From contig CAZWVB010000001.1 of NCBI GenBank assembly GCA_964637185.1, positions 62,001 through 126,000 on the forward strand: a stretch of DNA of 64,000 nt, written 5' to 3'. This stretch comes from CAZSVP01 sp964637185. Its GTDB lineage: Bacteria > Patescibacteriota > Saccharimonadia > CAILAD01 > BJGX01. The notes under the pieces were generated by a model, which searched no databases, was not told the DNA's origin, and saw only the letters and a program-made list of their open reading frames with translations. Positions 24,449-31,958 of this stretch are shown piece after piece. The first letter of the stretch is position 1. Every line of letters starts with the position of its first letter. The position numbers and the translations under genes were made by a program.

Positions 24449-25393
24449 ATGTCTCAACACGTGGACTACGATCTTGTAATTATTGGAGCTGGACCTGCTG
24501 GCATGACAGCTGGGGTATATGCTGCACGTAAACAACTCAAAACTCTCATACTGAGTCGCGATATCGGTGGCCAGGCAGCATGGAGTAGTGACATTGAGAA
24601 CTATCTTGGGTTTAGTATGGTTACTGGCACTCAGCTTGTGGAAAAGTTTCACGAACATCTTGAACAGTTCAAAGACACTGTTGAGCTGCACCTTGTTACT
24701 CAAGGGGTTCAGTCGCTCAAGAAATCGGGCTCAAACTTTATATTGGTTTATGGCGACAACAAGAAAGTAGTAACATCGGCAGTGATAATTGCCGGGGGCA
24801 AACTACCGCGTGAGCTTGGCGTGAAGGGTGAGCATGAATATTTGAATCGAGGTGTAACTTACTGTGCCTGGTGCGATGGCCCTCTATTCCGAGGTAAAGA
24901 CATTGCAATCATAGGTGGGGGTAATGCTGCATTGGATGCCGCGCTCAATGTTGCTAAGATGGTTAAACAAATTTACATAGTCAATAATCTTTCCAAGCTA
25001 ACAGCTGACCCAGTGATGGTAGATAAGGCCCAAGAAGCGCTCAACATAAGGATTATGAATGAAACCGAAGTGGTAGAAATCCAAGGTGACAAGCTGGTTA
25101 AAGATATAGTTATCAAACACGGTCACAGTAGCGCCAGTAAGAAACTTCCTGTCGAAGGTGTATTCGTAGAGATTGGTAGCGTACCGGCCACCAACTATCT
25201 CAGAGGAGTTGTTAAACTAAATCGCGCCGGTGAAATAGTAATTGATGAGCAGAATATGACCAACATACCTGGAGTATTCGCGGCTGGTGATATCACTACG
25301 GTACTTGAGAAGCAAATAATCACCGCTGCCGGTGAGGGCGCCAAGGCTGCTATCCAAGCCAGTCAGTATCTAGCCAAGCGAGATAATAGTTAA
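24449..25393 (+). CDS. trxB: Thioredoxin reductase
   Basis: The 314-residue FAD/NAD(P)H disulfide reductase has GAGPAG, the redox motif CAWC (usually CATC), IGGGNAALDAAL for NADPH and FAAGDIT. TATAAT (24437-24442) ends 6 bases before the ATG, a leaderless layout. It supplies electrons to thioredoxin- or glutaredoxin-type proteins, one of which is encoded at 25.8 kb. Confidence 0.93.
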   Translation: MSQHVDYDLVIIGAGPAGMTAGVYAARKQLKTLILSRDIGGQAAWSSDIENYLGFSMVTGTQLVEKFHEHLEQFKDTVELHLVTQGVQSLKKSGSNFILVYGDNKKVVTSAVIIAGGKLPRELGVKGEHEYLNRGVTYCAWCDGPLFRGKDIAIIGGGNAALDAALNVAKMVKQIYIVNNLSKLTADPVMVDKAQEALNIRIMNETEVVEIQGDKLVKDIVIKHGHSSASKKLPVEGVFVEIGSVPATNYLRGVVKLNRAGEIVIDEQNMTNIPGVFAAGDITTVLEKQIITAAGEGAKAAIQASQYLAKRDNS

Positions 25394-25407
25394 TATAATA
25401 AAACGTC

Positions 25408-25752
25408 ATGGCACCAAAGAAACCACAACCAATCGACGGACTCGTTTTACAGCGTAAGGCTACTAAACCAACCAAGCCTGTCTCTATTACTACCAAGGCT
25501 GAGCGCCAGGCCGCGGTGGTAAGAGCAAATCAGCCCAAGAAGTCGGTGGCAAGCAGAACGGTTGATGATAAAACAACCAAGCCAGTGGCACCCAAACCAA
25601 GCCTCACGAATCCTGCGAAACCAAGTACGGATACTGTGCCTGTTGAGGCTAAGTCGTCGAAGGGCAAGTGGATTATAGTGGTAGTAGTTTCTGTAATTGT
25701 GGTGGTGGTAGTAATTGGTATATTACTGATACTATTTAACTCGACGTTATAG
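25408..25752 (+). CDS. C-terminally anchored, disordered Lys/Pro-rich protein
   Basis: The 114-residue product has a Lys/Pro/Thr-rich first 85 residues and a single Val/Ile-rich membrane helix at the end. No family is recognised. TATAAT lies 8 bases before the ATG. Confidence 0.6.
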   Translation: MAPKKPQPIDGLVLQRKATKPTKPVSITTKAERQAAVVRANQPKKSVASRTVDDKTTKPVAPKPSLTNPAKPSTDTVPVEAKSSKGKWIIVVVVSVIVVVVVIGILLILFNSTL

Positions 25753-25789
25753 TAAGTTTGGTATAATTGTTACAAAAGGAGAATACATT

Positions 25790-26038
25790 ATGAGCGATAC
25801 ATCTGCCGATAAGGCTATTATTTATACTACCCCATGGTGTCAGTTCTGTAAGCACGTCGAAGCATATCTCGACGAGCAAAAGTTTCCGTACGAGAAGATA
25901 GATGTGTCGGCTGACCAAGCTAAGGCTCAGGAGATGATTGATAAGTCTGGGCAAATGGGTGTGCCAGTGACTGAGATCAAAGGCGAAATAATTGTTGGCT
26001 GGGACAAACCCAAGTTTGAAACCCTATTTGCCAAGTAA
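25790..26038 (+). CDS. Glutaredoxin-like protein
   Basis: The 82-residue protein has YTTPWCQFCKHVEAYL with the CxxC site and MGVPVTEI as the cis-Pro loop. It is cytoplasmic and probably reduces disulfides or metal centres using trxB-derived electrons. An AAAGGAG site precedes the ATG. Confidence 0.88.
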   Translation: MSDTSADKAIIYTTPWCQFCKHVEAYLDEQKFPYEKIDVSADQAKAQEMIDKSGQMGVPVTEIKGEIIVGWDKPKFETLFAK

Positions 26039-26101
26039 CTCAATTTGACTAGTTGTAACATAAGAAGTTACCATAAGGACAATCTTAATTGGTAGCTATT
26101 T

Positions 26102-27121
26102 GTGTCTAAAACAAAATCAACATTGTTAGCCAAACAACACAAATCACATTTTCAGTGGTGGGTAGGGCTGATTGTTGTATGCGTAGTTGCTATAGCTGGA
26201 ATATTAATACTGCGTTTTAGTAGGGCTAGTACGACTACTTCTATAGCTGACTGTCAGCCCAATGCTGAAACTAGTGAAATCCTTAAGTCTACCAGGTCTA
26301 ATGCCAAGTCAACACAACAGTGCATGACAATCGCGTTTTTGAATCAGTATTCAAACTATCATAAGAAGGTTGGCAATATTACAGAAGTTCAGAACAGTAT
26401 TGCCAACAAGGCTACGACTAGCGCGGCACAATCGTCAGTAGGCACGGCTTCGCAAGCAATTCCAAATACGCCACTACCTGAGTGCAACGGCGGGCCAATA
26501 ACTGAGCCACCCCAAGCTAAGTTCCCAGTAGTTGATGGAAGTGACGAAGCAACTTATCGTGACACTTACAAAACAATATTCTCTGAAAAACCAGGTTCCA
26601 AGATAGCTTTAACTACAAGAAACTGGCTTGGTACTACAGGCAACTGTTTCTATCAGTTTGCCCAAAGGTATTTTCCAGCAAAGTCTTACTACAATTATGC
26701 TTGGTGTGCATTATTTGTAAGCTACGCTTATGGAGTAAATGGAACACCGATGGGGTCTTACCCAACTTTCCTTACCCAAACTGTCAATGAATTGGTGTAC
26801 CTCAATCTTAATCGTTTGGTGCCAAGGTCAGTAACTACGGATGGCGGATATGTACCAAGAGCTGGTGATATGGTAGCTTATGAGAGAAATGGTGATAACT
26901 TCTATGATCATGTAGGTATAGTTGTGTCGACTGTTGAAGATCCAGTAACCAAGCAGCGATTTGTAATATCACGTGAGGGCAATGTCAGGCTAGACCCCAA
27001 CAACCCAGCTCCGTTCGTGCCAGATGGCACAAACATAGTTGGTGTGCGCTCTCATGCTCTTTCAGACCCTACGATCATTGGCTATATCAGGGCACCAGGA
27101 AATGAGCTATCAGCTCAATAG
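26102..27121 (+). CDS. Secreted CHAP-type amidase/peptidase with shared anchor module
   Basis: The 339-residue product starts with GTG. Residues 1-45 form the shared module (basic head, hydrophobic helix, ILRFSRAS). A spacer follows and then a CHAP/NlpC-P60-like domain: AWCALFVSYAYG with C202 and DHVGIVV with H270, plus PRAGDMVAY. Such domains cut peptidoglycan peptide or amide bonds. It heads a cluster of four proteins with the same N-terminus, likely acting on the cell's own wall or a partner cell's wall. Confidence 0.8.
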   Translation: MSKTKSTLLAKQHKSHFQWWVGLIVVCVVAIAGILILRFSRASTTTSIADCQPNAETSEILKSTRSNAKSTQQCMTIAFLNQYSNYHKKVGNITEVQNSIANKATTSAAQSSVGTASQAIPNTPLPECNGGPITEPPQAKFPVVDGSDEATYRDTYKTIFSEKPGSKIALTTRNWLGTTGNCFYQFAQRYFPAKSYYNYAWCALFVSYAYGVNGTPMGSYPTFLTQTVNELVYLNLNRLVPRSVTTDGGYVPRAGDMVAYERNGDNFYDHVGIVVSTVEDPVTKQRFVISREGNVRLDPNNPAPFVPDGTNIVGVRSHALSDPTIIGYIRAPGNELSAQ

Positions 27122-27182
27122 CCATTTGACTAACATCATTATCCAGGTTAACATAAGAATAATAGATTAATCGGTATCATCA

Positions 27183-28397
27183 ATGCCAAAAACAAAGAAA
27201 ACTAAAACCAGGGTAGCTAACACGTCTACAGCCAAAACCAAGATTCATGTCGGGTGGCTGATGGCTACTTTGTTGATTGCTGCAGTCGCCATAGTGGGCG
27301 TAGTAGTGATTAGGCTCAGCCAGGCCAGTGATAACAAAAGCATTATACTAAGGCCTTCTGATCCCAATGTCCAGGTCTGTGGCATCAATCCTTCTAGCCA
27401 GGCTCTTCACCTTTGTGCTGGTGGGTTTGCTGATACTGCTGATGGTAAAGCCTGGCGAACTAGTGTAAATGATACACTCGGTAACTTCAACTGGTTCGGG
27501 CCATACGAAAAGCTCACAGCCTGGCCGGACAACACAACTAAGTCCGTGCAAGCCTGTGTTACATTACGTGACAATCTTCCTTATGGAATCAAGGTTCAAT
27601 ACGTTTTCGATATCACTGCAGACTTTGGATCACGCGTGTTGGCCACTCGTACTATCGAGGGGCAAGAGGGTGCTTTCAAGACTTCCCCCAACAGTCTAAC
27701 TGTGCAGTGTTTGACGGCCAATCTTGAAGCCAAAGGGTTTCCAGCGGACTACAACAATGTTGAATATCGCATAAGAACAACACGGGGTTCAGCTGATATA
27801 TTCAACATGACGCGTACTATCACCGGTACAGTTACAAGCTCGTATGTACCACCTGCTGCCAAAGAAGAAGGAATGATATGGCCAGTTAATGCCAATATTG
27901 CCAAGATGCGTGGTCCGAGTAGCCCTGGTGGCAGTGGTTGCTATGGTGCACCTCGCGCCGGTGGTAGGCGGCATCAGGGCGTGGATCTTATTGGTACCGG
28001 TAATCTACGGGTAATTAATGGTAACCTTTACAATGATCAAATCGACGTATTGGCCGCCAAGTCCGGTACAGTTGTAAACGTTAACAGTCCTGCAGACCCT
28101 AGTGGCTATGGCAACTTTATTATCATTGAACACACTCCAGGAGAGCTGTATACGCTGTATGGACACCTTAGTAGTATTTCGGTAAATGTGGGGCAACGTG
28201 TAAACCAAGGCCAGGTGATTGGTCGTACGGGTGAAGGTGGCAATGCTGGACCAATCCAACCAGGGTTTGTACACACGGGTAACCAAGTACATTTTCAGGT
28301 GCAGAATAAATACAGTGGGACTGCTGGAATACCTTTCACCAATACCATTGATCCTTCGAGTATGATAAGCCAGCCTATCGATCGCAATGGGTGCTAG
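27183..28397 (+). CDS. Secreted M23-family (LytM) metallopeptidase with shared anchor module
   Basis: The 404-residue product begins with the shared module (VVVIRLSQAS after the helix). The C-terminal half is a LytM domain: HQGVDL (zinc His and Asp), YTLYGHLSSI and VHFQV (zinc His). These enzymes cleave peptidoglycan cross-bridges. The middle region of about 200 residues is not recognised. Together with the CHAP protein it suggests wall remodelling. Confidence 0.85.
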   Translation: MPKTKKTKTRVANTSTAKTKIHVGWLMATLLIAAVAIVGVVVIRLSQASDNKSIILRPSDPNVQVCGINPSSQALHLCAGGFADTADGKAWRTSVNDTLGNFNWFGPYEKLTAWPDNTTKSVQACVTLRDNLPYGIKVQYVFDITADFGSRVLATRTIEGQEGAFKTSPNSLTVQCLTANLEAKGFPADYNNVEYRIRTTRGSADIFNMTRTITGTVTSSYVPPAAKEEGMIWPVNANIAKMRGPSSPGGSGCYGAPRAGGRRHQGVDLIGTGNLRVINGNLYNDQIDVLAAKSGTVVNVNSPADPSGYGNFIIIEHTPGELYTLYGHLSSISVNVGQRVNQGQVIGRTGEGGNAGPIQPGFVHTGNQVHFQVQNKYSGTAGIPFTNTIDPSSMISQPIDRNGC

Positions 28398-28437
28398 TAG
28401 TAATTTACACAATTAATCGAAATAAAGGAAAATAATA

Positions 28438-28743
28438 ATGTCAACCAAAAAATCATCAACTTTAGCCAAGCAACAACAGCAACATTTCAAATGGTACTAT
28501 GCCATCATTTTGATCGGGATCGTCGCCATAGTCGGTATACTTGTGTTGCGATATAGCCATGCTGGTACTAGACCACTAGGCAAAATTACACTCTATTGTG
28601 CAAGTGGTGCATGCTACAATACCAACGCAACTGGACGATTGTCGGAGCGGGTTGAAGTATTCGCAGATGACAGTTGCCCGAGTTATCCATATGCAATTGC
28701 AATGTCATACACCGGATACAAAAAAGCATGTGTTGGACCGTAG
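28438..28743 (+). CDS. Small secreted Cys-containing protein with shared anchor module
   Basis: The 101-residue product has residues 1-45 almost identical to the next gene, then 56 residues with four Cys (TLYCASGACYN, DDSCPSYP, KKACVGP) that could form two disulfides. No family is recognised. An AAAGGAAAATAATA leader precedes the ATG. Confidence 0.65.
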   Translation: MSTKKSSTLAKQQQQHFKWYYAIILIGIVAIVGILVLRYSHAGTRPLGKITLYCASGACYNTNATGRLSERVEVFADDSCPSYPYAIAMSYTGYKKACVGP

Positions 28744-28789
28744 TATAACAACCACAATAATCTTACTAAGCCAATAGGAGAAAATAATA

Positions 28790-29431
28790 ATGCCAACCAA
28801 AAAATCATCAACCTTAGCTAAGCAACAAAAGCAACATTTCAAATGGTACTATGCAATTATACTTATTGGTATTGTTGCGATTGTGGGAATTTTATTACTG
28901 CGATTTAGTAATGCAGGTGCGGTCAAGGAAATAGGTATGGCTGAGAGCGATGTTAAGACTTATGTTACAGCGTCAAGAGATGGATACGCTAGTATTGGTA
29001 ATCAAACTGATACGAGTTTACCAGGTACTGGAGCGCAACAAACAGTTCGTGTTGCAAATTCTAATGCGCTGCCTACGCCAGGCTACATTTTGATGAATGT
29101 TCAATATGCAGACAAATTATCTTATACAACAACAAACGCAGTTGTAAGGTACTGCATCTATATAAGCAATACTGGTAGTTATGCGCCCAACGGAATAACC
29201 CTAGCTACATACGGTGAACAGAAGAACTTTCCAAGTGGCAGTGGTGGTTTTTTCTCTTCGGTTAGTGGATATAATATCTACTGTAAGGATGCTAAAGCAT
29301 CAACACTTGGTGCCAAAAACACGCAAATTACATCAAACTTTCAGGCATTTGCGGAGGCGTCGGTAAATGCTCCATACACAAAGCTAAAATTATGGAAGAT
29401 TACCAGAGAAGTAATCGAAGCCTCTAAATAG
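28790..29431 (+). CDS. Secreted protein of unknown function with shared anchor module
   Basis: The 213-residue product repeats the N-terminus of the previous gene (KWYYAIILIGIVAIVGIL) and then has a Ser/Thr/Asn-rich exported part with two Cys. The AT-rich leader with AGGAG matches that of the previous gene. It has no clear domain. A hairpin, AGTAG...CTACT, lies at 29437-29468. Confidence 0.65.
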   Translation: MPTKKSSTLAKQQKQHFKWYYAIILIGIVAIVGILLLRFSNAGAVKEIGMAESDVKTYVTASRDGYASIGNQTDTSLPGTGAQQTVRVANSNALPTPGYILMNVQYADKLSYTTTNAVVRYCIYISNTGSYAPNGITLATYGEQKNFPSGSGGFFSSVSGYNIYCKDAKASTLGAKNTQITSNFQAFAEASVNAPYTKLKLWKITREVIEASK

Positions 29432-29482
29432 GTACTTTAGTAGAATTTCGCTCACAGCGGAATACTACTTTATAATAGATGA

Positions 29483-31477
29483 GTGAGCTTATTTACTCTC
29501 AATTCGAAATATCCACCAGCCGGTGATCAGCCCGATGCTATCAAGACGCTTTCGGATGGTTTGTTGAAGAAGAATTTTGCCCAACAAACCCTACTTGGTA
29601 TAACTGGGTCTGGTAAAACATTTACTATGGCCAATGTGGTTCAGAACTATGGCAAGCCTACACTTGTACTGAGCCACAACAAAACATTGGCAGCTCAACT
29701 ATATGGCGAGTTCAAAGAGTTCTTCCCAAACAACGCTGTCCACTACTTCGTCAGCTACTTCGACTACTACCAGCCAGAGGCCTACATACCACGCTCCGAT
29801 ACATATATAGAGAAGGACAGTGATATCAACGAAGAGATCGATCGGCTGCGCCACGCCGCGACAGCGGCCTTACTGAGTCGCAAAGACGTAATAATTGTGG
29901 CCTCAGTAAGTTGTATATATGGCATCGGCAACATCACTGACTACTCAGCTATGACTATCGAGCTGACCGTGGGTGAGCAGCGCAAGCGCGACAAACTGCT
30001 GCGTCAACTCAACGACATTCAGTACGAACGCAACGATATGAGTTTTGAGCGTGGCACATTTCGGGTGCGCGGCGAGAATCTCGATATTTTTCCAATTGGC
30101 GAAGAGGTAGCGTATCGTATCCAATTCTTTGGCGACAATGTAGATGCTATCAAGCAAATTGATTATCTGACTGGTGAAGTGGTAAGTGAGCTCAAAAACA
30201 TCAAGATATTTCCTGCCAAGCACTATGTCACACCTCGCGAACAGCTCGAGAAGGCGATTGAGAAGATCAAGGTAGAGGGCGAGGAGCGCCTCGCTTGGTT
30301 TAAGAGCCAAGATCTACACCTCGAAGCCCAGCGTCTCGAGAGTAAGATCAAGTATGATATCGAGATAATGGAGCAGACCGGCTACGTCAAGGGCATCGAG
30401 AACTATGCGCGCTATCTCACTAATCGTGAGCCAGGTGAGCAGCCAGCTACACTGATGGATTACTTCCCCGATGATTTCTTGATGCTAATAGACGAGTCGC
30501 ATATGACAATCCCCCAGGTAGGTGGTATGTACAATGGTGATCGAGCTCGCAAGCAAACATTGATCGATCATGGATTTCGCCTGCCTTCGGCACTCGACAA
30601 TCGACCACTCACTTTTACAGAGTTTGAGCGTCATATGGGCAGAGTGGTGTATGTGTCGGCCACGCCAGCTCAATATGAGCTAGCTCGTAGCGAAGCCGTT
30701 GCCAATCAGATAATCCGACCGACCGGGCTGCTCGACCCAATTATAGAAGTGCGTGGCAGCGAGCACCAAGTAGACGATGTGATAGCTGAGATTCGTAAGC
30801 GGGTTGAGAAGCGTCAGCGTACCTTGGTAACCACACTTACCAAGCGTATGGCTGAAGATCTCACGGAATACTTAGCGGATATGGGCATAAAGGTACAGTA
30901 TTTACATAGCGATGTCGATACCTTTGAGCGAACTGACATACTGCGTGATCTGAGGCTTGGTAAATACGATGTGCTGGTAGGCATCAACTTGTTACGTGAG
31001 GGTTTAGACCTGCCCGAAGTAAGCTTAGTGGCAATAATAGATGCCGACAAAGAGGGCTTTTTACGTTCTGAAACATCGCTTGTTCAAACAATTGGCCGCG
31101 CCGCACGCCATCAAGAAGGTATGGTGATCATGTATGCCGACAACATGACTGGCTCTATGGAGCGAGCTATCAAGGTCACTCGTGATCGGCGTGAGGTACA
31201 AGAAACTTACAACAAAAAGCATGGTATTACTCCAAAATCAGTAGAGAAAGCTATCGCTGAGCGCATGCACGAAGAGTCTGAGGCTGAAACTGCCGATGTG
31301 AAAGAGTTGGATGTCAAAAACATCCCCAAGGATGAGCTGGAATATCTCGAGCGTCAGCTGACTGAGCAGATGGAACTGGCTGCTGCGAACCTACAATTTG
31401 AAAAGGCCGCTGAGTTGCGTGACCAGATTGCTGAGATTGAAGATGTAATGAAGAGTAAGAAGATCAGCAAGAAATAG
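29483..31477 (+). CDS. uvrB: UvrABC excinuclease subunit B
   Basis: The 664-residue helicase-like damage-verification subunit has GITGSGKTFTMA (Walker A), the beta-hairpin region YYQPEAYIPRSDTYIEKD, DESHMT, VYVSATPA and the C-terminal UVR domain that contacts UvrC. The start is GTG; TATAAT (29471-29476) ends exactly 6 bases before it. uvrA and uvrC follow nearby. Confidence 0.96.
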   Translation: MSLFTLNSKYPPAGDQPDAIKTLSDGLLKKNFAQQTLLGITGSGKTFTMANVVQNYGKPTLVLSHNKTLAAQLYGEFKEFFPNNAVHYFVSYFDYYQPEAYIPRSDTYIEKDSDINEEIDRLRHAATAALLSRKDVIIVASVSCIYGIGNITDYSAMTIELTVGEQRKRDKLLRQLNDIQYERNDMSFERGTFRVRGENLDIFPIGEEVAYRIQFFGDNVDAIKQIDYLTGEVVSELKNIKIFPAKHYVTPREQLEKAIEKIKVEGEERLAWFKSQDLHLEAQRLESKIKYDIEIMEQTGYVKGIENYARYLTNREPGEQPATLMDYFPDDFLMLIDESHMTIPQVGGMYNGDRARKQTLIDHGFRLPSALDNRPLTFTEFERHMGRVVYVSATPAQYELARSEAVANQIIRPTGLLDPIIEVRGSEHQVDDVIAEIRKRVEKRQRTLVTTLTKRMAEDLTEYLADMGIKVQYLHSDVDTFERTDILRDLRLGKYDVLVGINLLREGLDLPEVSLVAIIDADKEGFLRSETSLVQTIGRAARHQEGMVIMYADNMTGSMERAIKVTRDRREVQETYNKKHGITPKSVEKAIAERMHEESEAETADVKELDVKNIPKDELEYLERQLTEQMELAAANLQFEKAAELRDQIAEIEDVMKSKKISKK

Positions 31478-31840
31478 TTACTTTGGTCCGGCTTGTTCTT
31501 CTTTGAGTTGGGCTGCGATAACTAAGAATCCAGCTGCTTCACTAAGATTATTGGCATAGTGTCGTAGCTCGGCGGGCGACATAGCCGCCACTACCATACT
31601 GACATCTGCCCAGTTCTTGGCGGCTTCTACAAAACGTGCTGGGTCCACATCAGGCGCTGCCTCTGGTTGTGTTACACCTGGAACTTTGTCTATTAGCTCC
31701 GTCCCAGGGGCGGCCTGATTATTGATAACTTCTGCTCTGCCATAAGCAGTAGGAATGTCCTTCTTTGCTGCTTCGTAAGCTGCTTGCATAATACCCTCAT
31801 TTGGGTTATTGGGTCCACCTACCATTGGTGCGGTTGCCAT
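31478..31840 (-). CDS. Small Ala/Pro-rich protein, function unknown
   Basis: The 120-residue soluble product has a Gly/Pro-rich N-terminus and a helical C-terminal half. GGAGG precedes the ATG. Its stop abuts the uvrB stop with no gap, in convergent orientation. Confidence 0.65.
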   Translation of the reverse strand: MATAPMVGGPNNPNEGIMQAAYEAAKKDIPTAYGRAEVINNQAAPGTELIDKVPGVTQPEAAPDVDPARFVEAAKNWADVSMVVAAMSPAELRHYANNLSEAAGFLVIAAQLKEEQAGPK

Positions 31841-31958
31841 TTTTTACCTCCATTACAGATTATTTATCTTATTTTACTACAAAACCACTATCGCTTATAG
31901 CCTTGAATAATCTTGACAGCTGAGCTACAATGGATGGGTTTTTAATCCTGATAATCTT

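Noticed and set aside
26102..29431. Type IV pilin or class III signal peptides for the secreted cluster
   Set aside because: The helix is not preceded by a G-F-T-L-x-E-type processing site; the conserved part is at the outer end of the helix instead.
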